The translations under genes and the position numbers were made by a program. Positions 7,776-17,841 of a stretch of DNA of 64,000 nt are shown piece after piece. Position 1 is the stretch's first letter. Every line of letters starts with the position of its first letter. The stretch is from Neobacillus mesonae (GTDB lineage Bacteria; Bacillota; Bacilli; Bacillales; Cytobacillaceae), in contig NZ_KV440949.1 of NCBI RefSeq assembly GCF_001636315.1, positions 1,018,203 to 1,082,202 on the forward strand, written 5' to 3'. The notes under the pieces were generated by a model, which was not told the origin of the DNA, ran no database searches, and was given only the letters and a program-made list of their open reading frames with translations.

Positions 7776-10700
7776 CTACTTACCCAGTGTTAAAACATAA
7801 GTGCTTAGCCCGGGAACTTTAATTTTATTTCCTTTAATGATGTCAATTGCTTTAGTTCCAGCCTCTTCACCGTTAACGATTAACTTCCAAGTTCCATTTG
7901 CAGGCAGCGTAATATCGATTGGCTTACGGTTAGCGTTATAGGCGACAGCAATTTTTTCTACGGAATCCCCATTCGCATTTCCATCAAGATAGAAAGCCAC
8001 AGCGTTTGCCGGTGCATCTAAAAATTTAAGATGTTTTTTGATGTCCTCAGCGGTTGTCATCCGGAATGCGGGGTGTTTTTTCCGAACTTTGATTAATCCT
8101 TTAACATATTCCACTTCCGCATTGAATTGACTACGGCGGGTCCAATCTAATTGGTTTACAGCATCAGGTGCATTATAGCTGTTTTCATTGCCGCCTTTTG
8201 TCCTCATAAATTCCTGTCCGGCATGTATAAAGGATATTCCCTGTGACGTCAAGACAATCGAAGAAGCTAATTTATGCATTTGTTTGAGCACATCATCACT
8301 GTCATTTGGATTTGTCTTCTTCAATTTATCCCATAAAGTTAAATTATCATGAGCTTCCACATAGGTGATGGTTTTTCCAGGTTCATCGGCGAACGTTTTA
8401 ATCGCTTCATTATATTCAATACCGCCGACAACACCTTTTTTAATGCGGTCCTCCATTCCCGGCTTTCCATTGACAAAACCTTTGTCATGCTCATCAAATA
8501 CACTTCCTTTCAATCCATCACGGATATCATCGTTAAAATGAGCGATCCCCTCCATTTTATAGGCATTCTTTTGGTTGGCCTTCAGTGCAGGGGCAAGCGG
8601 CGAATTAAGATCCCATCCTTCCCCAAGAACTATAATAGAACGATCCATTTTGTTTAAGGCTTCGCGAACCTGTTTCATTGTTTCGATATCATGAATCCCC
8701 ATTAAGTCAAATCGAAAACCGTCAATATGGTACTCTTTTGCCCAATATGATACAGAATCTACTATGAATTTCCGCATCATTTTATGTTCCGAGGCGGTAT
8801 CGTTTCCTACCCCCGTGCCATTTGCCAGTGTCCCATCTTCGTTGTAACGGAAGTAATAGCCGGGTACTAGCTTTTGAAAGTTGGATTCTGCGGCATTATA
8901 CATATGATTGTAAACCACATCCATAATGACACGCAGATTATTATCATGAAACGCTTGCACCATTGTTTTCATTTCCTTTATCCTTACTGTCGGTGTATAT
9001 GGATCAGTTGAATAAGATCCATCAGGTGCATTATAGTTTTTCGGGTCATACCCCCAGTTGAATTGCGGCTGATTCAGTTTTGTTTCGTCAACCGTATTGT
9101 AATCATACATTGGTAAAATTTGCACATGGGTTACACCAAGATCTTTTATATGACTTAAACCGGTTTTTACTTTATTCGGACCTTTCGTCCCCGCCTGGGC
9201 AACACCAAGGAATTTCCCTTTATATTGCTCGCTGACCCCGCTGTCAGGGGAAATTGTCAAGTCCCGAATATGAGCTTCATAAATGATCGCGTCTTCCGGA
9301 TTTTTCAACTGGGGCTTTTTATTATTCCAACGATCCGGATTTGTGGCAGCCATTTCAATAACAGCCCCTTTATCGCCATTTGCTGAAACAGCACGGGCAT
9401 ATGGGTCAACCGCCTCATTCCATGTATCGCCAATTTTTACTTTATAGGTATATAATAAATCATTCTGATCACCAGTTAATTCAACAATCCATGTTCCTTT
9501 TTCGGAACGGATCATTGGGATTTCTATTCCAGCTCCTGCATCCCATTTTTCGTAAGTAACTAGTTTCGCTTCCGCAGCTGTTGGAGCCCATAATCGGAAT
9601 CTCGTTTTTTCTTTCGAGTAACTGTTACCAAGGTCATTACCGTCATAATAGAATTGTTCTTCGAAAGACTTACTTCCAATCACTTTGCCCATTTGAACGG
9701 TTGCCTCTCCGAAACCTTCTTTGCTGACTTTGTAAACCTTTGTTAAATCCAGATCCTCTTTCGTTGTAATTTTCACTTTATTTGTCAGTCCATTTGCCAA
9801 ATTCCCAATTGGTTCAACTGTTGCAATTTTGGCCCCAATTAACTGGATTCCCGCATTTTCTTGATCATTTATCGCAAATGGGAAGTTCGTTTCTAAAGTA
9901 ATCTGATTTAATTCATCAATTGCTGCTTTCACGATTCTTGGATTGCGTTCAATCTTGGCTGGATTATCATATATTCGCGCCTGCCCCTGAACAAGCCATA
10001 CCTCGGCCTTGCCATCCGGAGAAAACTTTGTGACAAAGCGGTCACCGTCAATATCCTTTGCAGACCAATCCTTTTTCCGGACAATAAATCCAACCTTTGT
10101 TGCCCCATTTAAATTCGTTAATTTCAATGTTCCCTGTTTACCAATGGAAGTCATATTTGCTAATGGAACCGCCTGGCCATCTGACTTATCAGTCCATACC
10201 CATATATCCCAATCATCGTAATTTGAGTCGTATCGGTAATAATTAAAGGTTACCTCTAATTCATCGTAGGTTGGCAATTCACGATATTCTCCATCCGGAG
10301 GACTTGTGTAGACCTTGTCATCCCCGGCCTTTACCCAAACTTCCTCAGTTCCATTCCAAATATTGTCGATGATCCGGTCGCCGCCGTCCTTTTCCCAGCT
10401 ATCGGTTCTAACGATAAAGCCTACGCGGTTAAAATCACCATCAATTTCTACGTCAGCCACTTTACCATACTTGTCTTCACCGGTAAACGGATATACTTTA
10501 CCTTCTTTTCCTTCACCCCAAACCCATAGGTTCCAATCTTTTATGTCTCCTGCTTTTGGCTGGTAGTGAATTTTCACCTTTGTTGTTACCTTTTGTTCAG
10601 CCACACGGACATCTACTTTTCTTTCATCAAGTGCATGGAATACAAAAATAAATTTATCGGTACTTTCAGGTGTATAGGTGAGGTTATCTCCTTCCATCCA

Positions 10701-13349
10701 CTGACCATCTTTTACATACTTAAACTCTACCTTTTTGCCTTTTGTTAAAGCGATTGGCTGACTCTTCCAAACCTTTTGCACCGCATCATAGCTTAGCTTC
10801 TGGTCTGCGCCACCCCAAGCAAGCGGCGGCTCAGATCCTCTAAGTACAACGTCTTTGTATACTTTATTACGGTCAATTGGTGTATCACTGTATTGCAGCT
10901 GGCCTTCAACCTTCCATACTTTAAACGACTGGCCTTCGCTCGTAAACTTTAAATCTCCATTACTATCATTATTTATTTCTTCTGTGCCTAACTGGTCCTT
11001 TAAGTTTACATCATTAATTTTTATTTGATTATATAACTGATTGACATCAATTTCTTGGCTGGTGGTACCTTTATTGATGACAACTAGGTATTGACCATTC
11101 TGATCTGCTCTTTCGTATGCAAAAATATTTTGAGTGGCCAATAATGACTTAAATGACCCTGTTCGAAATGCGGATATATCATTTCGCAGCTTAATCAACT
11201 GTTTATAATGATTTAATAGTTCGGCATTTTGGGCTTCAGGAGTCCATGGCATCATTTCACGATAATAACGGTCCTTCCAATCAGCTACTGAATTTGGATC
11301 TTTGCTCATCGAAAGGCCGACTTCATCTCCATAATAGATGATTGGCGATCCCGGAAGTGTAAACTGAGCAGCAGCTGCCAGCTCCATTTTTTTCACATCT
11401 CCGCCGGCTTCGTAGATAAATCGCGGTTTATCATGACTGTCAAGGAATGACGAAACGACATATTCACGAGGATATGTTACCGCATTCTCCTTCACGGTAT
11501 TACTTAGATCCACCATGGAACGGTCTTTCGCAAAAGCATTCATAAGAGCATCGTTCATTCCAAAGTCTATGGCTCCGTCAAGCTCGCCAGCATAAGAATT
11601 AATTTTTTCACGGCTGTCCCAAATTTCTCCGAAGATGTACGCATTCGGTTTGAGTTCTTTTACTTTGTGGCGGAAATCAACCCAATAGCTGTAGCTTGGT
11701 CCTTTGGCATAATCCAAACGGAGACCGTCAAAATCAAGGTCCTTCAACCAAAAAGGAACAACTGTATTAATGATATAATTCCTTACTTCAGGGTTGTCAT
11801 TGTTCAGCTCCGGCAATTCGGCTATCCCCGAAAATGCTTTATATTTATCGGGCCATTCTGTGAAGGTATACCAGTTATAGTACGGACTGCCCTCACCTTT
11901 CGCTTTGGCATCCTCAAAAAATGGATGCTTAGATGATGTATGGTTGGCAACAAAATCATAGACAACCTTCATTCCCATAGCATGGGCTTGATCCACTAAT
12001 TTCTTCATTGTTGCCTTATCGCCAAATCGTTTGTCGATCGCCATAAAATCGGCCGGGTGGTATCCATGGGAGTAAGGTCCTTCAAATACCGGAGAAATCC
12101 AGATGGTATTCACACCTAACCCCTTAATGTAATCTAATTTCTTTAAAACACCCTCAAGGTCTCCTCCCATCCAACCTTTCAGCTGTTCATCATAAGGAAG
12201 GTCTTTTGTACTTGGGTCATCATTTGTGGTGTCCCCGTTATTAAATCGATCAACAAAAACTTGATAAATGATGGCATCCTTTGCCCACTGCGGTGATGTA
12301 AATTGATCAACGTAATATCCGAATGGTGTTGCATCGTCCGGATTTTGACTGTTTGAATCCGCAAATTGCGAACCAACCCCTGCTTCACTCCATACATCGG
12401 TTATATATTTAACGGCCGTTCTATTTGGCTGCTTTGGAATGATTCCTTTAAAAATCGTTGTTGTTAGTCCATTAGCAGATGATTCTGAACCTTTTTCAAG
12501 CTTCACTACCTTAGTGTTGTCAGCTGCAGTTCCACGGCTTCCACTCGGAAATGAACCATCAGTTGTGTAATATATAGCCCCGCTGTCAACTGATCCATAG
12601 TGCTTCACCGAGACACTGATGGTTACATCATCATTACTAGTTGGAAGCTCAGGCAAATATGAATTATTATTTTTAACATCCTTTGCTACAGGAACAACAT
12701 TCCAGTCGGAAACTGTATCCTCATAGACTTTTCCTTCGTTTGTAAAAACCGCTTTCCTTTTTTCCTCTCGATCTTCTGTAAATTTGGCATCTCCTAAGGA
12801 GTAAAGATATTGAATTTCCTCGCCATTATTCCCAGCCAATGATACAGACCATGTCCCATCCGGATTCTTCGTTAATGGGGTCACCGTGTAATTAAACCCA
12901 TTTAAACTGGAACCTATGGTTGGCACCGCCCAATCAGGCGTGTTCGCCGGCAGCTTTACCTTCAAGGTTAATTTTCCAGTAAACTTGGAAAAATCAAGCT
13001 GAACGTCAACAGTTCTTTGTTCATCAGGGTGAAATACAAAAATGTAATCACCGGTTTGCGGCGGTGTAAATCGAAGGTTCTCACCCGGCATCCATTCGTT
13101 ATTCATGACAAATTTGTATTCAACCTCTTTGCCGCCCTGCAATGGAATAGCTGAACTTTTCCATACTCTAGAGCCCGCATCATAAGTCAGCGGATGATCA
13201 TCAGAACTCCAATCTAATGATTCAGCATTGCCACGGAGTACAACTTTTTCATACGTCTCATCTGCAGCACGCGCTACGTGTGCAAACGGTATAATGATAG
13301 TACTAAACAACATTACCAAGATAATCAATGATGAATATACCCGTTTCAA
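7776..13349 (-). CDS. Secreted two-domain amylopullulanase (alpha-amylase plus type I pullulanase)
   Basis: A 1857-residue extracellular starch-degrading enzyme starting at TTG 13347-13349, six nt after GGGGGG. A signal peptide ends near ARA-A (26-29). Order: X25-type module (~30-120), beta-rich modules, GH13 amylase domain from ~355, second X25-type module (~830-920), two CBM41-like starch-binding modules (~925-1120), CBM48-like module, then a GH13 pullulanase domain (~1330-1750). The first active site shows DGLRLDY (Asp546), GEIWD (Glu575) and SHD (Asp640). The second shows NWGYDP (~1431), DGFRFD (Asp1548), GEGWD (Glu1577) and EAHDN (Asp1668). All six catalytic acids are present, so both alpha-1,4 and alpha-1,6 cleavage are expected. 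Similar two-headed enzymes are known from alkaliphilic Bacillus. There is no LPXTG motif or S-layer anchor. The B. subtilis gerE-sdhB interval lacks it. Confidence 0.95.
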   Translation of the reverse strand: MKRVYSSLIILVMLFSTIIIPFAHVARAADETYEKVVLRGNAESLDWSSDDHPLTYDAGSRVWKSSAIPLQGGKEVEYKFVMNNEWMPGENLRFTPPQTGDYIFVFHPDEQRTVDVQLDFSKFTGKLTLKVKLPANTPDWAVPTIGSSLNGFNYTVTPLTKNPDGTWSVSLAGNNGEEIQYLYSLGDAKFTEDREEKRKAVFTNEGKVYEDTVSDWNVVPVAKDVKNNNSYLPELPTSNDDVTISVSVKHYGSVDSGAIYYTTDGSFPSGSRGTAADNTKVVKLEKGSESSANGLTTTIFKGIIPKQPNRTAVKYITDVWSEAGVGSQFADSNSQNPDDATPFGYYVDQFTSPQWAKDAIIYQVFVDRFNNGDTTNDDPSTKDLPYDEQLKGWMGGDLEGVLKKLDYIKGLGVNTIWISPVFEGPYSHGYHPADFMAIDKRFGDKATMKKLVDQAHAMGMKVVYDFVANHTSSKHPFFEDAKAKGEGSPYYNWYTFTEWPDKYKAFSGIAELPELNNDNPEVRNYIINTVVPFWLKDLDFDGLRLDYAKGPSYSYWVDFRHKVKELKPNAYIFGEIWDSREKINSYAGELDGAIDFGMNDALMNAFAKDRSMVDLSNTVKENAVTYPREYVVSSFLDSHDKPRFIYEAGGDVKKMELAAAAQFTLPGSPIIYYGDEVGLSMSKDPNSVADWKDRYYREMMPWTPEAQNAELLNHYKQLIKLRNDISAFRTGSFKSLLATQNIFAYERADQNGQYLVVINKGTTSQEIDVNQLYNQIKINDVNLKDQLGTEEINNDSNGDLKFTSEGQSFKVWKVEGQLQYSDTPIDRNKVYKDVVLRGSEPPLAWGGADQKLSYDAVQKVWKSQPIALTKGKKVEFKYVKDGQWMEGDNLTYTPESTDKFIFVFHALDERKVDVRVAEQKVTTKVKIHYQPKAGDIKDWNLWVWGEGKEGKVYPFTGEDKYGKVADVEIDGDFNRVGFIVRTDSWEKDGGDRIIDNIWNGTEEVWVKAGDDKVYTSPPDGEYRELPTYDELEVTFNYYRYDSNYDDWDIWVWTDKSDGQAVPLANMTSIGKQGTLKLTNLNGATKVGFIVRKKDWSAKDIDGDRFVTKFSPDGKAEVWLVQGQARIYDNPAKIERNPRIVKAAIDELNQITLETNFPFAINDQENAGIQLIGAKIATVEPIGNLANGLTNKVKITTKEDLDLTKVYKVSKEGFGEATVQMGKVIGSKSFEEQFYYDGNDLGNSYSKEKTRFRLWAPTAAEAKLVTYEKWDAGAGIEIPMIRSEKGTWIVELTGDQNDLLYTYKVKIGDTWNEAVDPYARAVSANGDKGAVIEMAATNPDRWNNKKPQLKNPEDAIIYEAHIRDLTISPDSGVSEQYKGKFLGVAQAGTKGPNKVKTGLSHIKDLGVTHVQILPMYDYNTVDETKLNQPQFNWGYDPKNYNAPDGSYSTDPYTPTVRIKEMKTMVQAFHDNNLRVIMDVVYNHMYNAAESNFQKLVPGYYFRYNEDGTLANGTGVGNDTASEHKMMRKFIVDSVSYWAKEYHIDGFRFDLMGIHDIETMKQVREALNKMDRSIIVLGEGWDLNSPLAPALKANQKNAYKMEGIAHFNDDIRDGLKGSVFDEHDKGFVNGKPGMEDRIKKGVVGGIEYNEAIKTFADEPGKTITYVEAHDNLTLWDKLKKTNPNDSDDVLKQMHKLASSIVLTSQGISFIHAGQEFMRTKGGNENSYNAPDAVNQLDWTRRSQFNAEVEYVKGLIKVRKKHPAFRMTTAEDIKKHLKFLDAPANAVAFYLDGNANGDSVEKIAVAYNANRKPIDITLPANGTWKLIVNGEEAGTKAIDIIKGNKIKVPGLSTYVLTLGK

Positions 13350-13376
13350 AGAAATCCCCCCTACATTTTATTTTTT

Positions 13377-13447
13377 TGCGAAAACGTTTGCACAAAAGTG
13401 AAATAAAAAGTGAAAACAGTGGAACCGTTTTCACTTTTTCAATTATA
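13377..13447 (-). promoter_or_regulatory. Candidate promoter and catabolite (cre-like) operators of the amylopullulanase gene
   Basis: A TATAAT -10 box lies at 13442-13447 on the minus strand, without a convincing -35. Two sites fit the CcpA cre core TGNAANCGNWNNC: TGCAAACGTTTTCG within 13377-13392 (minus strand) and TGGAACCGTTTTCA at 13420-13433 (plus strand). The second is inside a 13-bp hairpin (13405-13439) that could instead terminate sortase transcription. Repression by glucose would fit a secreted amylase. Inference from motif match and position. Confidence 0.5.
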
Positions 13448-13515
13448 GACTATCATCTCTATTACTATTTTTCAATTCAATTTTTTGATTATAATCTATG
13501 TATTTTGAAAATACT

Positions 13516-14091
13516 TTATTTTCGCGTTGCATAAATAATATATCGTTCCGGTGCATTTCCGACAAAACGGAACGGATAGCATGTTGTTAAAATTAATTCC
13601 TCATGGTCGCGCTGCAAGGTGATAATGCTGGTATCATCCGCATTAACAATTTTTGTATTAATAATTTCATAAGTGAAATTTCCATATGGCATTTGTACTT
13701 CTAGGCTGTCACCAAGTTTGAGCTCGCCTAAATGCCGGAATACGGTATCACGGTGTCCGGATAGAATGATTTGTCCTGCTTCATCCGGAAAATAAGAGCC
13801 TTTGTAATGACCGACCCCTTTCTCTAAATCATCCGGATCCGTTCCCTCAATAATGGCCAGCTCCGCATTAATTTTTGGAATAACTAAAAGTCCTGCTGTA
13901 TCTCCCGTTTCCAGGCTGCTTAATTGCTTTTTCGCTTCAGCCGGTTCTACTGACTTATTATTCGCGACTATTTCCTTTGCCTGTTTAATCGAGGCATCTG
14001 TTTGCATTTTCACCTTTAAAAGCTGCCAAGCGGCAAATCCAATAATGATTAATCCTGTTAAAATTAATATTAATGGCAGTTTTGCTTTCAC
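13516..14091 (-). CDS. Class D sortase
   Basis: A 191-residue transpeptidase with an N-terminal membrane anchor (PLILILTGLIIIGFAAW). The catalytic residues appear in order: His in LSGHRDTV, Cys in TTCYPF and Arg in APERYI. The class D pattern LVIPKI and EKGVGHYKGS is also present. Starts at GTG 14089-14091. Sortases attach secreted proteins with an LPXTG-like motif to the wall or pili. No such substrate was found in this window; the neighbouring amylopullulanase ends STYVLTLGK without a sorting signal, so its partner must be elsewhere. It lies between sdhB and the amylopullulanase gene in the accessory insert. Confidence 0.88.
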   Translation of the reverse strand: MKAKLPLILILTGLIIIGFAAWQLLKVKMQTDASIKQAKEIVANNKSVEPAEAKKQLSSLETGDTAGLLVIPKINAELAIIEGTDPDDLEKGVGHYKGSYFPDEAGQIILSGHRDTVFRHLGELKLGDSLEVQMPYGNFTYEIINTKIVNADDTSIITLQRDHEELILTTCYPFRFVGNAPERYIIYATRK

Positions 14092-14159
14092 AATCCGATA
14101 CCGTCCTTTTCAATCCTTGAGCTATATTATAGCAAACAAAACGATTTGATTCTTTAGTA

Positions 14160-14198
14160 AATAAAAAACCTTCTCTCCAAAATTGGAAAGAAGGTTTT
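14160..14198 (-). terminator. Intrinsic terminator after sdhB
   Basis: AAAACCTTCT and AGAAGGTTTT arms with an inner TCCAA/TTGGA pair (14164-14197) are followed by T residues on the minus strand, just past the sdhB stop. Confidence 0.85.
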
Positions 14199-14206
14199 CG
14201 CTATAA

Positions 14207-14968
14207 TCAGCCACGGTCACTGCCGAAGAAGTTTTTAAATGATTGAAATGATGCATCACGGTTAACAGCAGCAATTGAAGTTGTAATCGGAATACCCTTC
14301 GGACATGATTGTACACAGTTTTGTGAGTTACCACAGCCTTGCATTCCGCCATCTTCCATAAAGGCGTTAAGACGTTCCGCTTTATTCATCGCACCTGTTG
14401 GATGTGCATTAAATAAGCGAACTTGGTTAAAGACAGCAGGTCCCATAAAGTTTGATTTGCTATTCACATTTGGACATGCCTCTAAGCAGACACCGCAAGT
14501 CATACATTTAGATAATTCATATGCCCATTGACGTTTTGTTTCAGGCATACGAGGACCAGGTCCTAAATCATAGGTTCCGTCAATTGGAATCCATGCTTTT
14601 ACTTTTTTCAATGAATCAAACATTCTGCTGCGGTCAATTTGAAGGTCACGGACAACAGGGAATGTTTTCATCGGTGCCAAACGGATCGGCTGTTCCAGCT
14701 TGTCCACTAATGCTGAACAAGCTTGGCGCGGCTTTCCATTGATAACCATTGAGCAAGCACCACAAACCTCTTCCAGACAGTTCATTTCCCAAGTAATCGG
14801 TGCGGTACCTTGCCCTTTTGTATTTACAGGGTTTCTGCGAATCTCCATCAATGCCGAAATAACGTTCATATTCGGACGATACGGAACTTCGAATTCCTCC
14901 TCGTAAGGAGCAGATTCTGGAGTATCCTGACGGGTTATGATAAATTTCACTATTTTAGTTTCTGCCAT
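14207..14968 (-). CDS. sdhB: Succinate dehydrogenase iron-sulfur subunit
   Basis: A 253-residue subunit that carries electrons from the FAD of SdhA to menaquinone. The [2Fe-2S] cysteines are in CLEEVCGACSM and a later Cys (PRQAC). The [4Fe-4S] and [3Fe-4S] clusters use CMTCGVCLEACP and CGNSQNCVQSCPKG. It is last in the sdhC-sdhA-sdhB operon, 21 bp after sdhA, with a GGGAGT Shine-Dalgarno. Very close in sequence to the B. subtilis protein family; no odd features. Confidence 0.97.
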   Translation of the reverse strand: MAETKIVKFIITRQDTPESAPYEEEFEVPYRPNMNVISALMEIRRNPVNTKGQGTAPITWEMNCLEEVCGACSMVINGKPRQACSALVDKLEQPIRLAPMKTFPVVRDLQIDRSRMFDSLKKVKAWIPIDGTYDLGPGPRMPETKRQWAYELSKCMTCGVCLEACPNVNSKSNFMGPAVFNQVRLFNAHPTGAMNKAERLNAFMEDGGMQGCGNSQNCVQSCPKGIPITTSIAAVNRDASFQSFKNFFGSDRG

Positions 14969-14989
14969 TTTTTCCTACTCCCCTTTCTC

Positions 14990-16741
14990 TTAGTGCTTTT
15001 TCGTGTAATCGCGCTCTCTTGGCTTAAGCAAGGAAATATCTATATCCTCATAATGGAAAGCTGGAGCAGAACTAGAATCAACAAATTTAGCCATTGTTGT
15101 TTTCATGAAGTTTTCATCGTCACGTTTAGGGAAATCAGGTTTATAGTGAGCACCGCGGCTCTCATTACGATTGTACGCTCCAATGGTAATAACACGAGCC
15201 AGCTGCAGCATGTTTTGTAATTGACGAGTGAAAGCAGCTCCTTGGTTACTCCATTTAGCTGTATCATTAATATTAATTTTCTTATAGCGCTCTAAAAGCT
15301 CTTGGATTTTTTCGTCAGTTTTTAGCAGCCTGTCATTGTAACGGACAACTGTAACGTTATCTGTCATCCATTCGCCAAGCTCTTTATGGAGGACGTAAGC
15401 ATTTTCAGTACCATCCATTGCCATAATTGCATTCCATTTTTCTTGCTCTTCTTTAACTTTACGATCAAAAATAGTAGAAGATACAGCATCAGAACTCTTT
15501 TCTAGTCCTTCAATGTAATTCACTGCATGTGGTCCTGCTACCATGCCGCCATAAACTGCAGAAAGCAAGGAGTTTGCACCTAAGCGGTTAGCACCGTGCT
15601 GTGAATAATCACATTCCCCTGCAGCAAATAGACCAGGGATACTTGTCATTTGTTCATAGTCAACCCATAGACCGCCCATTGAATAGTGAACAGCAGGGAA
15701 AATTTTCATTGGAACTTTGCGCGGGTCATCACCGGCAAATTTCTCATAAATCTCAATAATACCGCCAAGCTTAACATCCAATTCATGTGGGTCTTTATGC
15801 GATAAATCAAGATATACCATGTTTTCGCCGTTAATACCTAATTTCTCATCAACGCAGACATGGAAAATTTCACGTGTTGCAATATCACGTGGTACTAGGT
15901 TTCCATATGCAGGATACTTTTCTTCTAAGAAATACCATGGTTTACCATCTTTGTAAGTCCAAATACGACCGCCTTCACCACGGGCTGATTCACTCATAAG
16001 ACGAAGCTTGTCATCACCAGGAATGGCTGTCGGGTGAATTTGAATCATCTCACCATTTGCGTAGTATGCACCTTGCTGATATACAATAGATGCTGCAGAA
16101 CCTGTATTGATAACAGAGTTTGTTGATTTACCGAAGATAATTCCAGGACCGCCAGTTGCCATGATGACAGCATCAGCTGCAAATGATCTGATTTCCATTG
16201 TTTTCAAGTCTTGAGCAACAATACCGCGGCAAACACCATCGTCATCAACGACTGCACCTAAGAATTCCCATCCTTCATACTTTGTTACCAGACCTGCTAC
16301 TTCGTGACGGCGAACCTGCTCGTCCAATGCATATAATAATTGCTGACCAGTTGTTGCACCAGAAAATGCAGTACGGTGATGCTGTGTCCCACCAAAGCGG
16401 CGAAAATCAAGTAACCCTTCAGGAGTACGGTTAAACATAACTCCCATACGGTCAAATAAATTAATAATTCCAGGTGCTGCCTCACACATTGCTTTAACTG
16501 GCGGCTGGTTTGCTAAGAAATCTCCGCCGTAAATTGTATCGTCAAAGTGAATCCACGGTGAATCTCCTTCACCTTTGGTGTTTACTGCTCCATTAATACC
16601 ACCTTGGGCACAAACAGAGTGAGAGCGTTTCACAGGAACAAGTGAAAATAATTCTACAGGTGTTCCATGTTCTGCAACCTTAATCGTTGCCATCAAGCCA
16701 GCCAATCCACCGCCGACTACGATCACCTTGCCTTTACTCAT
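14990..16741 (-). CDS. sdhA: Succinate dehydrogenase flavoprotein subunit
   Basis: Oxidises succinate to fumarate at the cytoplasmic face of the membrane. The start was set at ATG 16739-16741 (MSKGKVIVVGGG), 11 nt after AGGAG. A GTG four codons earlier overlaps the Shine-Dalgarno and is unlikely. The protein has 583 residues: the FAD-binding GGGLAGL near 11, the covalent flavin site around SHSVCAQGGINGA, the active-site region FGGTQHHRTAF, and the conserved LGANSLLSAVYGG. It is second in the sdhCAB operon. Confidence 0.97.
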   Translation of the reverse strand: MSKGKVIVVGGGLAGLMATIKVAEHGTPVELFSLVPVKRSHSVCAQGGINGAVNTKGEGDSPWIHFDDTIYGGDFLANQPPVKAMCEAAPGIINLFDRMGVMFNRTPEGLLDFRRFGGTQHHRTAFSGATTGQQLLYALDEQVRRHEVAGLVTKYEGWEFLGAVVDDDGVCRGIVAQDLKTMEIRSFAADAVIMATGGPGIIFGKSTNSVINTGSAASIVYQQGAYYANGEMIQIHPTAIPGDDKLRLMSESARGEGGRIWTYKDGKPWYFLEEKYPAYGNLVPRDIATREIFHVCVDEKLGINGENMVYLDLSHKDPHELDVKLGGIIEIYEKFAGDDPRKVPMKIFPAVHYSMGGLWVDYEQMTSIPGLFAAGECDYSQHGANRLGANSLLSAVYGGMVAGPHAVNYIEGLEKSSDAVSSTIFDRKVKEEQEKWNAIMAMDGTENAYVLHKELGEWMTDNVTVVRYNDRLLKTDEKIQELLERYKKININDTAKWSNQGAAFTRQLQNMLQLARVITIGAYNRNESRGAHYKPDFPKRDDENFMKTTMAKFVDSSSAPAFHYEDIDISLLKPRERDYTKKH

Positions 16742-16795
16742 ATCGTAACTCACTCCTATATTCTAAATCCAATATTTTTCCGTTCAAGACCTTTT

Positions 16796-17404
16796 TTAAA
16801 CAAAAGCAAACACAGCTTGCATTCCTACAATAGCTAAAACTACAAAAATAATCATAGTTACGTATGTAGAAATGACTTGTGAGCGTGGTGATACCGTAAT
16901 ACCCCAGCTAACCATGAATGACCATAATCCATTTGAAAAGTGGAAAATAGCAGAAAGTACTCCAACAACATAAAAAACAATCATAAATGGTGAAGAAAGA
17001 ATATCCTCCATCATTTGGTAATTAAGCGGTGTTCCAAACATCATTGCAATACGTGTTTCCCAAACGTGCCATGCAATAAAGATAAGAGTCAGCACACCAG
17101 TGATCCTTTGCATTAGATACATCCAGTTTCTTAAAAAGCCATATCTTCCTGTATTAGCAGTACCTGTAAAGGCAATGTAAAGACCATAAATGGCATGGTA
17201 TAATAATGGCAAGAAGATTAATAAAATTTCGAGGACTGGCAGAAATGGCATACTTTCCATGAAATCTGCTGCCTTGTTAAATGATTCTGCTCCTCCTGTT
17301 GCCTGGTGATTGACTGTGAGATGCACCAATAAAAATAGGCCAATAGGAATAACTCCTAATAATGAATGCAATCTCCGATTAAAAAACTCGCGACTACCCG
17401 TCAT
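16796..17404 (-). CDS. sdhC: Succinate dehydrogenase cytochrome b558 subunit
   Basis: A 202-residue membrane anchor with five hydrophobic segments that binds two haems and holds SdhAB on the membrane. Candidate haem histidines are in LVHLTVNH (about 28-33), LLYHAIYG, IAWHVW and IFHFSNGLW. First gene of sdhCAB, the order found in Bacillus. It has a well-formed SigmaA promoter about 100 bp upstream and GGGGG before the ATG. Confidence 0.96.
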   Translation of the reverse strand: MTGSREFFNRRLHSLLGVIPIGLFLLVHLTVNHQATGGAESFNKAADFMESMPFLPVLEILLIFLPLLYHAIYGLYIAFTGTANTGRYGFLRNWMYLMQRITGVLTLIFIAWHVWETRIAMMFGTPLNYQMMEDILSSPFMIVFYVVGVLSAIFHFSNGLWSFMVSWGITVSPRSQVISTYVTMIIFVVLAIVGMQAVFAFV

Positions 17405-17507
17405 TAATCAAACGAACCCCCTTTAAATTTTTACCATGACGTTAAGTTTTTTTCCCAATTTTTACCCCTAAAACTTAGCGCCAGTGTGACAATTATGTGA
17501 CATGTCC

Positions 17508-17536
17508 ATTGTACTCCCAACATCATATAGCGTCAA
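17508..17536 (-). promoter_or_regulatory. SigmaA-type promoter of sdhCAB
   Basis: TTGACG and TACAAT on the minus strand with exact 17-bp spacing. The predicted leader is about 97 nt. The rest of the 437-bp sdhC-yslB gap is AT-rich, with the yslB promoter at its right end and nothing else recognised. Confidence 0.75.
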
Positions 17537-17788
17537 GGAAACGGATACACAAAACTTTATGTTTTAAACAAAACATTTTAAATATATTACTATTATAATA
17601 GAGCCCATTAGTTATGCCTTTTTACGATAGATTTGTCCGTATGCAGCGAAAATATTCACTTGTTATTTTCCAATATCTTACGGTAGGAAACCGCATCATT
17701 TTGGGAATGATAAATTATCATAACAAATACAATAAAATATTGGAAAATAATAATCCTCTGAATCTTAACCCTTTTTTTAAAAACTGTA

Positions 17789-17816
17789 CTGAAACTTAAT
17801 CTAATTTGTATATAAT
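17789..17816 (+). promoter_or_regulatory. Promoter for yslB
   Basis: CTGAAA and TATAAT with a 16-bp spacer on the plus strand, about 25 bp before the yslB start. Confidence 0.6.
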
Positions 17817-17841
17817 AGAATGGTAGAAAGAGGGGAAACAT

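Noticed and set aside
8349..8657. Antisense open frames inside the amylopullulanase, sdh, thrS and polA genes
   Set aside because: They are opposite-strand shadows of well-conserved genes, with no start signals or family features.
13405..13439. Counting the hairpin before the amylopullulanase gene only as a terminator of the sortase gene
   Set aside because: It also contains a cre-type match directly downstream of the only TATAAT in the gap, so I list it as a regulatory region with the terminator as an alternative.
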